From contig NZ_CP045309.1 in the NCBI RefSeq assembly GCF_009671205.1, positions 1,116,001 through 1,180,000 on the forward strand: 64,000 nucleotides of DNA. Reading direction: 5' to 3'. The stretch is from Micromonospora terminaliae. GTDB lineage: Bacteria > Actinomycetota > Actinomycetes > Mycobacteriales > Micromonosporaceae. The notes beneath the pieces were generated by a model, which had not been told where the DNA came from, did no database searches, and saw nothing but the letters and a program-made list of their open reading frames with translations. Positions 51,934-63,582 of this stretch are shown here, in pieces. Each line of letters opens with the position of its first letter. The stretch's first letter is position 1. Made by a program: the position numbers and the translations under genes.

Positions 51934-51962
51934 AGCATCGGGTAGGCATAAGCAACTGTCAA
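51934..51962 (-). promoter_or_regulatory. GH64 promoter
   Basis: On the minus strand a consensus -35 TTGACA (51957-51962) and a -10 GATGCT (51934-51939) are 17 bases apart. The start point would fall inside the adjacent palindrome, about 100 bases before the GTG. Confidence 0.6.
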
Positions 51963-52006
51963 TGCAATGGGCCTCCGTGCAGTCTCATGCGCCACACCGT
52001 ATGAAC

Positions 52007-52035
52007 TTGCAGCAGCGGATCATCGCTGCTAGCCT
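52007..52035 (+). promoter_or_regulatory. Arginine operon promoter
   Basis: TTGCAG (52007-52012) and TAGCCT (52030-52035) have a 17-base spacer that itself contains a GCAGCG/CGCTGC inverted repeat. Transcription from about 52042 would begin within the ARG-box-like site. Confidence 0.5.
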
Positions 52036-52038
52036 TCG

Positions 52039-52054
52039 TTGCATAGTCATGCGG
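52039..52054. promoter_or_regulatory. ARG-box-like operator upstream of argC
   Basis: TTGCATAGTCATGCGG is a near-palindrome (TGCAT/ATGC arms) resembling actinobacterial ARG boxes. It overlaps the predicted transcription start and ends just before the argC ribosome site GGAGGTG. argR is in this operon, so feedback repression by ArgR-arginine is likely. Confidence 0.65.
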
Positions 52055-52062
52055 AGGTGAGT

Positions 52063-53064
52063 ATGGGCATTCGAGTCGCGGTCGCGGGCGCCAGCGGGTA
52101 CGCCGGCGGCGAACTGCTCCGGCTCCTCGCCGGGCACCCCGAGTTCGAGCTGGTCACCGCCACCGCCCATGCGTCCGCCGGCCGGCCCGTCGCCGCCGTA
52201 CACCCGCAGCTCGCCGGGCTGGACCTCGTGTTCGGGGCGACCGACCCCACCACCCTGGCCGACGCGGACCTGGTGTTCCTGGCGCTGCCGCACGGGCAGT
52301 CGGCGGCCCTCGCCGCGGCCCTGCCCGGTGCGGCCAAGGTGGTCGACCTCGGCGCGGACCACCGGCTGCGCGACGCCGGGGCGTGGGCCCGCTACTACGG
52401 CGGCGACCACGCCGGCGCCTGGACCTACGGGCTGCCCGAGCTGCCCGGCCAGCGCGCCGCGATCGCGGCGTCCGCCCGGGTCGCCAGCACCGGCTGCTAC
52501 GCGGTCGCCACCACCCTGGCGCTCGCCCCGCTGATCGCCGCCGGGGCCGTCCTCCCCGCCGACGTGGTGGTCGTCGCCGCGTCCGGCACCTCCGGCGCCG
52601 GCCGGTCCGCCAAGCCCCACCTGCTCGGCAGCGAGGTGATGGGCGACCTGTCGCCCTACAAGGTGGGCGCCCACCAGCACGTGCCGGAGATCAAGCAGGC
52701 CACCGGCGCGACCAGCCTCTCCTTCACCCCGGTCCTGGCCCCCATGCCGCGGGGCATCCTGGCCACCGTCACGGCCGTCCCCACCGGCGGCGCCGACCCG
52801 CGCGAGGTGCTTGCCGCCGCGTACGCCGACACGCCCTTCGTGCACCTGCTGCCCGAGGGGACGTGGCCGCACACCGCCGCCACGGCCGGCTCGAACTCCT
52901 GCCACCTCCAGGCCACCGTCGACGCCGACTCCGGCCGGGTGATCGTGGTCAGCGCCATCGACAACCTGGGCAAGGGCGCGGCCGGCCAGGCCGTGCAGAA
53001 CGCCAACCTGATGTTCGGCCTCCCCGAGACCACCGGCCTGTCGACCTTCGGAGTCGCACCATGA
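52063..53064 (+). CDS. argC: N-acetyl-gamma-glutamyl-phosphate reductase
   Basis: NADPH-dependent third step of arginine synthesis. The 333-residue protein has the Rossmann motif AVAGASGYAGGELLRLL, DLGADHRLRD, the catalytic Cys in ASTGCYAVATTLAL, ASGTSGAGRSAK, the conserved HQHVPEI, and NLGKGAAGQAVQN. ATG 52063 follows GCGGAGGTGAG; the in-frame start at 52039 lies within the operator. Its stop overlaps argJ (ATGA). Confidence 0.96.
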   Translation: MGIRVAVAGASGYAGGELLRLLAGHPEFELVTATAHASAGRPVAAVHPQLAGLDLVFGATDPTTLADADLVFLALPHGQSAALAAALPGAAKVVDLGADHRLRDAGAWARYYGGDHAGAWTYGLPELPGQRAAIAASARVASTGCYAVATTLALAPLIAAGAVLPADVVVVAASGTSGAGRSAKPHLLGSEVMGDLSPYKVGAHQHVPEIKQATGATSLSFTPVLAPMPRGILATVTAVPTGGADPREVLAAAYADTPFVHLLPEGTWPHTAATAGSNSCHLQATVDADSGRVIVVSAIDNLGKGAAGQAVQNANLMFGLPETTGLSTFGVAP

Positions 53065-54229
53065 CCGTCACCACCCCCCGGGGCTTCCGCGCCGCCGGCG
53101 TGGCCGCCGGCCTCAAGGCCAGCGGCGCCGGCGACGTCGCCCTCGTCGTCAACGACGGCCCCGACGCCGGGGTCGCCGCCGTCTTCACCGCCAACCGCGT
53201 CAAGGCCGCCCCGGTGCTCTGGAGCCAGCAGGTCGTCCGCGGCGGCGTGGTCCGCGCCGTGGTGCTCAACTCCGGCGGCGCCAACGCCTGCACCGGCCCG
53301 GCCGGCTTCCAGGACACCCACGCCACCGCCGAGCACACCGCCGCCGCGCTCACCGCCAGCAGCCCCCGGCTCATGGTCGGCGCCGGCGAGGTGGCGGTCT
53401 GCTCCACCGGCCTGATCGGTGAGCGGCTGCCCATGCAGAAGCTCCTCCCGGGCGTCCGCGGCGCGGTGCGCGGCCTGTCCCGCGACGGCGGTCACCCGGC
53501 CGCCGAGGCGATCATGACCACCGACACCCGGCCGAAGACCACGGTGGCCCGGGGGAGCGGCTGGACCGTCGGCGGCATGGCCAAGGGCGCCGGGATGCTC
53601 GCCCCGGCCATGGCCACCATGCTCTGCGTGCTGACCACCGACGCGGTCGCCGGGCCGGAGACCCTGGACGCCGCGCTGCGGGCCGCCACCCGGGTCACCT
53701 TCGACCGGGTCGACTCCGACGGCTGCATGTCCACCAACGACACGGTGCTGCTGCTGGCCAGCGGCGCCTCCGGCATCGAGCCCAGCGTCGCGGAGCTGAC
53801 CGCCGCGGTGACGGCCGCGTGCCACGACCTGGCCCAGCAGCTGATCGCCGACGCCGAGGGCGCCACCAAGCAGATCGCCATCGAGGTGGTCGGCGCCGCG
53901 AGCGAGGACGAGGCCGTCGAGGTGGGCCGCTCGGTGGCCCGGAACAACCTGGTGAAGACCGCGCTGTTCGGCAACGACCCGAACTGGGGCCGGATCCTCG
54001 CGGCCGTCGGCACCACCGCCGCCGCGTTCGAGCCCGACGGCGTGGACGTGGCGGTCAACGGCATCTGGGTGTGCCGGGGCGGCGCCGCCGCCGAGGACCG
54101 GGCCAAGGTCGACCTCGCGGGCCGGGACGTCACCATCCGCATCGACCTGCACGCCGGTGACGCGGCGGCCACCATCTGGACCAACGACCTGTCGCACGCG
54201 TACGTCCACGAGAACTCGGCGTACTCGAC

Positions 54230-54233
<4 letters not shown>
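53061..54233 (+). CDS. argJ: Bifunctional glutamate N-acetyltransferase / ornithine acetyltransferase
   Basis: Recycles the acetyl group from N-acetylornithine to glutamate. The 390-residue proenzyme cleaves itself before the nucleophile Thr in [20 protein letters not shown]. Other conserved blocks are [19 protein letters not shown] and the C-terminal [10 protein letters not shown]. Presence of ArgJ implies the cyclic acetyl pathway with a true ornithine carbamoyltransferase downstream. Overlaps both argC and argB by four bases. Confidence 0.96.
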
Positions 54234-57744
<3,511 letters not shown>

Positions 57745-57748
<4 letters not shown>

Positions 57749-58956
57749 CCGAGCGGGTCGTCCTGGCGTACTCCGGGGGTCTCGACACCTCCGTCGCCAT
57801 TCCCTACCTGGCCGAGCAGACCGGCGCCGAGGTGATCGCGGTGGCGGTCGACGTCGGCCAGGGCGGCGAGGACCTGAACGCCATCCGGCAGCGCGCGCTG
57901 GACTGCGGCGCCGTCGAGTCCGAGGTGGTCGACGCGCGCGACGAGTTCGCCGCCGAGTACTGCCTGCCGGCGATCCGGGCCAACGCCCTCTACATGGACC
58001 GCTACCCGCTGGTCTCCGCGCTGTCCCGGCCGCTGATCGTCAAGCACCTGGTGGCCGCGGCCAAGAAGCACGGCGGCACCATCGTGTCGCACGGCTGCAC
58101 CGGCAAGGGCAACGACCAGGTCCGCTTCGAGGTCGGCCTGAGCGCGCTCGCCCCCGACCTGAAGATCATCGCCCCGGCGCGGGACTTCGCCTGGACCCGG
58201 GACAAGGCCATCGCGTTCGCCGAGGAGAAGGGCCTGCCGATCGACGTGTCGGCGAAGTCGCCGTACTCCATCGACCAGAACCTGTGGGGCCGCGCGGTCG
58301 AGACCGGCTTCCTCGAGGACATCTGGAACGGCCCGATCGAGGACCTGTACTCGTACACCGCCGACCCGGCCGAGCCGCGGGACGCCGACGAGGTGGTCAT
58401 CACCTTCGACGCCGGCGTGCCGGTCGCCGTCGACGGCGAGACCGTCACCCCGTACCAGGCGATCCTGGAGCTGAACCGGCGCGCCGGCGCCCAGGGCGTC
58501 GGCCGGCTCGACATGGTCGAGGACCGCCTGGTCGGCATCAAGAGCCGCGAGGTCTACGAGGCGCCCGGCGCCATCGCGCTGATCGCCGCGCACCAGGAGC
58601 TGGAGGCGGTCACCGTCGAGCGGGACCTGGCCCGGTTCAAGCGCGGCGTCGACCAGCGCTGGGGCGAGCTGGTCTACGACGGTCTCTGGTTCTCGCCGCT
58701 GAAGAAGGCCCTCGACGCGTTCATCGACGACGCCCAGCAGCACGTCTCGGGCGAGGTGCGGCTCACCCTGCACGGCGGCCGGGCCACCGTCACGGGCCGG
58801 CGCTCCGAGGCCAGCCTCTACGACTTCGGCATGGCCACCTACGACACCGGGGACACCTTCGACCAGTCCCTCGCCAAGGGCTTCGTGCAGCTCTGGGGCC
58901 TGCCCAGCAAGATGGCCGCCGCGCGGGACGCCCGGCTCGGCGGGGCGCAGTCTTGA
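57745..58956 (+). CDS. argG: Argininosuccinate synthase
   Basis: Joins citrulline and aspartate with ATP. The 403-residue protein begins [22 protein letters not shown] with the PP-loop SGGLDTS. Other motifs are [28 protein letters not shown] and [20 protein letters not shown] precedes ATG 57745, which overlaps the argR stop. The last bases overlap a possible TTG start of argH. Confidence 0.97.
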
Positions 58957-58964
58957 CCTTCACA

Positions 58965-60428
58965 ATGGGTGGGGTGGACGACAAGAGCCTGACCGAGAAC
59001 AGCGCCCCCGCCAACCGGACGAGCCTCTGGGGAGGCCGGTTCGCCGGCGGCCCCGCCGAGGCGCTCGCACGGCTGTCGGTGAGCGTCCAGTTCGACTGGC
59101 GCCTCGCCCCGTACGACATCGCCGGCTCCCGGGCGCACGCCCGGGTCCTGGCCGGCGCCGGCCTGCTCGACCCCGACGAGCTGGGGCGGATCCTGGCCGC
59201 GCTGGACGACCTGGAGGCCGCCTGCGCCGCCGGGACGTTCCGCCCGACCGTCGACGACGAGGACGTGCACACCGCCCTGGAGCGCGGGCTGCTGGAACGG
59301 CTCGGCAGCCTCGGCGGCAAGCTGCGCGCCGGCCGCTCCCGCAACGACCAGGTCGCCACCGACCTGCGGCTCTACCTGCGCGACCACGCCCGCGGCGTGG
59401 CCGCCCGCCTGGTCGAGCTCGCCGAGGCCCTGGTCGAGCAGGCGGAGCGGCACGTGGACACCGCCGCGCCCGGCATGACCCACCTCCAGCACGCCCAGCC
59501 GGTCACCTTCGGGCACTGGCTGCTCGCCCACGTGCAGCCGCTGCTGCGGGACCTGGAGCGGCTGCGCGACTGGGACCACCGGTGCGCCGTGAGCCCGCTC
59601 GGCGCCGGCGCGCTCGCCGGTTCCGGCCTGCCGCTGGACCCGGTGGCGGTCGCCAAGGAGCTGGGCTTCCGCACGTCCTTCGCCAACTCGATGGACGCGG
59701 TGGCCGACCGGGACTTCGTGGCCGAGTTCCTCTTCGTCACCGCGATGATCGGCGTGCACCTGTCCCGCCTCGGCGAGGAAGTGGTGCTCTGGACGTCGCA
59801 GGAGTTCGGCTGGGTCGAGCTGGACGACGCGTTCGCCACCGGGTCGTCGATCATGCCGCAGAAGAAGAACGCGGACATCGCCGAGCTGGCCCGGGGCAAG
59901 TCCGGCCGGCTGGTCGGCGGTCTGATGAGCGTGCTCACCATGCTCAAGGGCCTGCCCATGACCTACGACCGGGACATGCAGGAGGACAAGGAGCCTGCCT
60001 TCGACGCGGTCGACACCCTGGAGCTGCTGCTGCCCGCCCTCGCCGGGATGATCTCCACGATGACGGTCCGGGTGGACCGGCTGGTGGCGACCGCGCCGTC
60101 GGGCTTCTCGCTCGCCACCGAGGTCGCCGACTGGCTGGTCCGGCGCAACGTGCCGTTCCGCGACGCGCACGAGATCACCGGCCGGCTGGTGGCGCTCTGC
60201 GCGGCCCGCGACTGCGCCCTGGACGAGGTCTCCGACGACGACCTGGCCGCGGTCAGCGAGCACCTCGACCCCTCGGTGCGGGACGTGCTCTCGGTGCGCT
60301 CGGCCCTGGCCGCCCGGACCACCCCCGGCTCCACCGGCCCCGGGCCCGTGGCCGACCAGCTCGCCACCGCGGCGGACAAGCTGACCGGCTGGCGGGACTG
60401 GGCGGCCGAGCGGGTCGTGCCCCGCTGA
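58965..60428 (+). CDS. argH: Argininosuccinate lyase
   Basis: Cleaves argininosuccinate to arginine and fumarate, last step. The 487-residue fumarase-superfamily protein has SLWGGRFAGGPAEAL, AGRSRNDQVATDLRL, THLQHAQPVTFGHWL and the signature GSSIMPQKKNAD with the catalytic Ser. The start is uncertain: ATG 58965 is chosen; TTG 58953 (overlapping the argG stop) and GTG 58974 are alternatives. Conserved sequence begins about 22 residues in. Confidence 0.95.
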   Translation: MGGVDDKSLTENSAPANRTSLWGGRFAGGPAEALARLSVSVQFDWRLAPYDIAGSRAHARVLAGAGLLDPDELGRILAALDDLEAACAAGTFRPTVDDEDVHTALERGLLERLGSLGGKLRAGRSRNDQVATDLRLYLRDHARGVAARLVELAEALVEQAERHVDTAAPGMTHLQHAQPVTFGHWLLAHVQPLLRDLERLRDWDHRCAVSPLGAGALAGSGLPLDPVAVAKELGFRTSFANSMDAVADRDFVAEFLFVTAMIGVHLSRLGEEVVLWTSQEFGWVELDDAFATGSSIMPQKKNADIAELARGKSGRLVGGLMSVLTMLKGLPMTYDRDMQEDKEPAFDAVDTLELLLPALAGMISTMTVRVDRLVATAPSGFSLATEVADWLVRRNVPFRDAHEITGRLVALCAARDCALDEVSDDDLAAVSEHLDPSVRDVLSVRSALAARTTPGSTGPGPVADQLATAADKLTGWRDWAAERVVPR

Positions 60429-60436
60429 GTCCGACG

Positions 60437-60467
60437 CCCCGCGCGGTGGCCCGGCCGCCGCGCGGGG
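60437..60467. terminator. Bidirectional terminator between argH and the YjbR-like gene
   Basis: 14-bp stem with one G-U pair (60437-60450 and 60454-60467, loop CCG). It lies 8 bases after argH and directly next to the convergent minus-strand stop at 60468. Confidence 0.75.
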
Positions 60468-60821
60468 TCAGGCCGTGGGGCGCTCACGCTTGGGCAGCTT
60501 CGCCACCACCGCGTCGTACGACCCGTCGAGCGCCTCGCGCAGCTCGTCGTCGGGGATGTCGCCGTCGAGCCGCAGCGTGTTCCAACCCGAGCGGCCGATG
60601 TAGGGGGAGGGGCGGGCGTCCTCGGGGAACCGGTGCACCCACTCGTCGGCGACCTCGCGGGACGGGCCGCACTTGACCCCCACCCGCGCCTCGCCGTCCG
60701 CCGACCCGAGGAAGGCGAAGATCCGGCTGCCCACCTTGACCACCTCGTCGCCCTCCCACGGCTGGTCCAGCCAGGCGCCCGGCTTGGCCAGGCAGTAGGA
60801 CAGCATCTCCTCGCGCGTCAT
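60468..60821 (-). CDS. MmcQ/YjbR (DUF419) family protein
   Basis: The 117-residue protein has the family pattern: MTREEMLSYCLAKPGAWLDQPWEGDEVVKVGSRIFAFLG, then VKCGPSREVADEWVHRFPEDARPSPYIGRSGWNTLRLDGDIPDDELREALDGSYD. CyaY-like double-wing DNA-binding fold members are known, but the physiological role is unclear. ATG 60821 is the natural start; the longer open frame extends into the next gene's region. Convergent with argH and not obviously co-transcribed with a known pathway. Confidence 0.8.
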   Translation of the reverse strand: MTREEMLSYCLAKPGAWLDQPWEGDEVVKVGSRIFAFLGSADGEARVGVKCGPSREVADEWVHRFPEDARPSPYIGRSGWNTLRLDGDIPDDELREALDGSYDAVVAKLPKRERPTA

Positions 60822-60883
60822 CGCATCCCTCCCGTGCCGGTCACCGGCACAGTCTGACCCGCGGCTGTGACAGCCCGCCCGCC

Positions 60884-61309
60884 TCAGTCGCCGGTGCCGG
60901 TGCGCACGGTGAGCCGCTCGTAGCGCTGCCGGGCCGCCTGGGCGCTGCCCAGCCCCAGCCCGAAGGCGATGGCCTGCCAGGTCATGCCCCGGCCGCGGGC
61001 CACCTGCAGCAGCCCCGCCTCCAGCGCGTCGACCTCGGCGCGGACGTGCGGGATCAGGGTCAGCGCGGCCATCAGGTCGGCCTGGTCGACCGGCTCCTCG
61101 CCCTCCGCCAGCTCCGCCCCGCCCGCGAGCGCCATCACCAGCGTCGCCGCCTCGTAGGCGTCGGGGACGTCGGGGTGCGCGTAGCGCCGGCGGCGGGCGT
61201 CGGTGCCGGCGTGCCGCTCGGCGATCCGCAGCAGCGCCGCGTAGTTGCGGTGCGCCCGGGCCTGGGCAGCATCCGGAGCGGTGAACGGGTCGTTGTCCAT
61301 GGTGACCAT
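60884..61309 (-). CDS. Uncharacterised HTH-like protein
   Basis: The 141-residue protein of no recognised family has an Ala-rich helical N-terminal region (AHRNYAALLRIAERHAG ... PDAYEAATLVMALAGG). Its C-terminal segment LLQVARGRGMTWQAIAFGLGLGSAQAARQRYERL looks like a sigma-70 region 4/HTH fold (about 100-135). ATG 61309 is preferred over ATG 61300, because a promoter (61317-61346) places the transcription start next to it. It is divergent from the DNA glycosylase gene with 92 bases between, so it could regulate it. Function unknown. Confidence 0.6.
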   Translation of the reverse strand: MVTMDNDPFTAPDAAQARAHRNYAALLRIAERHAGTDARRRRYAHPDVPDAYEAATLVMALAGGAELAEGEEPVDQADLMAALTLIPHVRAEVDALEAGLLQVARGRGMTWQAIAFGLGLGSAQAARQRYERLTVRTGTGD

Positions 61310-61316
61310 GTCGTCG

Positions 61317-61346
61317 ATCCCACACCCTTGAACGGCATTTTGTCAA
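61317..61346 (-). promoter_or_regulatory. Promoter for the HTH-like gene, probably leaderless
   Basis: A consensus -35 TTGACA (61341-61346) and a -10 TGGGAT (61317-61322) lie on the minus strand with an 18-base spacer. The -10 ends 7 bases before ATG 61309, so the transcript would begin at or very near the start codon. Confidence 0.5.
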
Positions 61347-61389
61347 CACCCCGTTGAAAGCAACTTGCGCTCACCTTCGGGAATCCGGC

Positions 61390-61395
61390 TAGGGT
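61390..61395 (+). promoter_or_regulatory. Candidate -10 box (TAGGGT) for leaderless DNA glycosylase transcript
   Basis: TAGGGT ends six bases before GTG 61402, with no Shine-Dalgarno between. TTGCGC lies 19 bases upstream as a weak -35. The spacing fits a leaderless mRNA. Confidence 0.4.
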
Positions 61396-61401
61396 TTCCC
61401 G

Positions 61402-62019
61402 GTGACCGCGACCGACCTCTCCGCTCTCTCCGACCTGCTCGCGGGCCCGGTGGTTCCCGCCGCCCGCGGGTTGCTCGGCTGCCGGCTCACCGGGCACGGG
61501 GTCACCGTGCGGATCACCGAGGTCGAGGCGTACGCGGGCACCGCCGGTGACCCGGCCTCGCACGCCCACCGGGGTCGCACCCCGCGCAACGCGGTGATGT
61601 TCGGCCCCGCCGGGCACGCCTACGTCTACTTCACCTACGGGATGCACTGGTGCGTGAACGTGGTGACCGGACCGGACGGCGAGGCCTCGGCCGTGCTGCT
61701 GCGGGCCGGCGAGGTGGTCGACGGCCTCGACGTGGCCCGGGAGCGCCGCCCGGCCGTACGCAAGGATGTGGATCTCGCGCGCGGGCCCGCCCGGCTGTGC
61801 GCGGCGCTCGGCATCGACCGGTCCGTCTACGGCGCCGACCTGCTCGGCGACGGTCCGGTCCGGCTGCGCCTCCCGCTCTTGCCGGTGCCCGACGCGGCGG
61901 TCACGGCCGGCCCCCGGGTCGGTGTCACCGGCGCCCACGACGTGCCCTGGCGCTTCTGGATCACGGACGACCCGACGGTGAGCGCCTACCGGCGGCACGT
62001 GCCCCGGACCCGACGCTGA
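61402..62019 (+). CDS. DNA-3-methyladenine glycosylase (AAG/MPG type)
   Basis: Monofunctional base-excision glycosylase removing alkylated purines. The 205-residue protein has the AAG family pattern: ARGLLGCRL, the catalytic-Glu region [48 protein letters not shown], and a C-terminal [16 protein letters not shown]. The GTG start is supported by the adjacent -10 box. It is monocistronic and divergent from the HTH-like gene. Confidence 0.92.
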   Translation: MTATDLSALSDLLAGPVVPAARGLLGCRLTGHGVTVRITEVEAYAGTAGDPASHAHRGRTPRNAVMFGPAGHAYVYFTYGMHWCVNVVTGPDGEASAVLLRAGEVVDGLDVARERRPAVRKDVDLARGPARLCAALGIDRSVYGADLLGDGPVRLRLPLLPVPDAAVTAGPRVGVTGAHDVPWRFWITDDPTVSAYRRHVPRTRR

Positions 62020-62100
62020 CTCGCGCTCGGCGCGGCGGGCCGGAATCCTGTCGGTGGGTGTGGCGATAATCACGGCACCCGTCGACGAGGGAGGACCGGC

Positions 62101-63183
62101 ATGACCACGTTGCTCGCTATCGGCACCGGCAAGGGGCTCTTCCTGGCCACCAGCTCCGACCGCCGCGACTGGGCGCTGAGCGGCCCGCACTTCCCGATGA
62201 CCGGTGTCTACGCGGTCGCCGTCGACAAGCGCCCCGGCCGGCCCCGGCTGCTCGCGGGCATGACCAGCTCACACTTCGGTCCCAGCGTGGCCACCAGCGA
62301 CGACCTCGGCGGCTCCTGGCTGGAGCCCGAGCAGGCCCCGGTGGCGTTCCCGGCCGACACCGGGGCCAGCCTGAATCGGGTCTGGCAGCTCACGCCGGCC
62401 GGCCCGGACCAGCCCGACGTGGTGTGGGCGGGCACCGAACCGTCCGCGCTGTTCCGCTCCGACGACGGCGGGCGCAGCTTCAGCCTGGTCCGGGCGCTCT
62501 GGGACCATCCGCACCGCGAGCAGTGGGGCGCCGGCTTCGGCGGCCAGGCCGTCCACAGCGTGCTCCCGCACCCGCGCGACCCGGCCCGGATGGCGGTGGC
62601 CATGTCCACGGGCGGGGTCTACCGCACCGAGGACGCGGGCGCGACCTGGGCGCCCGGCAACACTGGGATCCGGGCGTACTTCCTGCCCGACGAGTGGCCC
62701 GAGTTCGGCCAGTGCGTCCACAAGATCGCCCGGGACGCCGGCGACCCCCACCGGCTGTACGCGCAGAACCACCACGGCGTCTACCGCTCCGACGACGACG
62801 GGCACACCTGGACCTCGATCGCGGCGGGCCTGCCCAGCGACTTCGGCTTCCCGATCGTCGCCCACCCGTCCCGTCCCGGCACCGTCTACGCCTTCCCGCT
62901 GACCGCCGACGGCGAGCGGTTCCCCACCGACCGGCGCTGCCGGGTCTACCGCTCGGCCGACGCGGGCGGGAGCTGGGAGCCGCTCACCGCCGGCCTGCCC
63001 GATGGGCCCTTCTATCCCTCGGTGCTGCGCGACGCCATGTGCGCCGACGACCACGACCCGGCCGGCGTCTACTTCGGCACCCGCTCCGGCGAGGTCTACG
63101 CCAGCGCCGACGAGGGCGACTCCTGGTCGCTGGTGGCCGCGCACCTGCCCGACGTGCTCTGCGTCCGGGCCGCGGAGGTCTGA
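62101..63183 (+). CDS. BNR/Asp-box repeat (sialidase-like beta-propeller) protein
   Basis: The 360-residue protein has at least five Asp boxes: SDDGGRSF, TEDAGATW, SDDDGHTW, SADAGGSW and SADEGDSW. They indicate a beta-propeller of the BNR/VPS10 type. No signal peptide is seen, so it is probably cytoplasmic, and the arginine triad of true sialidases is not evident. ATG 62101 follows GGGAGGACC. Its stop directly abuts the GTG of the MoaD/ThiS-like gene, so the two are co-translated. Role unknown; sulfur transfer or protein conjugation is suggested only by the partner. Confidence 0.75.
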   Translation: MTTLLAIGTGKGLFLATSSDRRDWALSGPHFPMTGVYAVAVDKRPGRPRLLAGMTSSHFGPSVATSDDLGGSWLEPEQAPVAFPADTGASLNRVWQLTPAGPDQPDVVWAGTEPSALFRSDDGGRSFSLVRALWDHPHREQWGAGFGGQAVHSVLPHPRDPARMAVAMSTGGVYRTEDAGATWAPGNTGIRAYFLPDEWPEFGQCVHKIARDAGDPHRLYAQNHHGVYRSDDDGHTWTSIAAGLPSDFGFPIVAHPSRPGTVYAFPLTADGERFPTDRRCRVYRSADAGGSWEPLTAGLPDGPFYPSVLRDAMCADDHDPAGVYFGTRSGEVYASADEGDSWSLVAAHLPDVLCVRAAEV

Positions 63184-63459
63184 GTGGTCACCGTGCTGCT
63201 GCCCGGCCCGCTCCGGTCCGAGGCGGGCGGGGAGAGCCGGCTGACCGTGGCCGCCGGCGGCACCCTGCGGGCGGTCCTCGACGAGGTGGCCGCCACCTGG
63301 CCCCGGCTGGCCCGCCGGATCCGCGACGAGCGCGGCGACCTCCGCCGGTACGTGAACGTCTACGTCGACGGCGAGGACTGCCGCCACACCGGCGCCCTGG
63401 ACACGCCGGTCCCCGACGACGCCGAGATCCAGATCCTCCCGTCGGTGGCGGGCGGCTGA
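63184..63459 (+). CDS. MoaD/ThiS family ubiquitin-like protein
   Basis: The 91-residue beta-grasp protein ends in Gly-Gly (ILPSVAGG), as sulfur carriers and conjugated ubiquitin-like proteins do. The core LTVAAGGTLRAVLDEVAATWP ... YVNVYVDGEDCRHTGALDTPVPDDAEIQILP matches MoaD/ThiS. GTG 63184 immediately follows the previous stop. No thiamine or molybdopterin synthesis gene, and no E1-like activator, is in view, so its target is open. Confidence 0.85.
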   Translation: MVTVLLPGPLRSEAGGESRLTVAAGGTLRAVLDEVAATWPRLARRIRDERGDLRRYVNVYVDGEDCRHTGALDTPVPDDAEIQILPSVAGG

Positions 63460-63543
63460 CTCCCGGAGGGGGTGAGGTGGGCCACCCGGGGGCCGGCCGG
63501 GCGTGGAATAGTTGCTTCGTCAAATATGTTGTGCGGAGCGATT

Positions 63544-63561
63544 CCGGGCCGGAGGGCCCGG
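63544..63561 (+). promoter_or_regulatory. Short hairpin in the leader of the luciferase-like gene
   Basis: CCGGGCC and GGCCCGG (63544-63550 and 63555-63561) pair over a GGAG loop, 21 bases before ATG 63583. Upstream at about 63505-63530 is an AT-rich patch (GTTGCTTCGTCAAATATGTT) that may hold the promoter. The hairpin may act as a terminator for the previous gene or as a leader structure. Confidence 0.35.
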
Positions 63562-63582
63562 ACCCCACGCAAGGAGCTGGTC

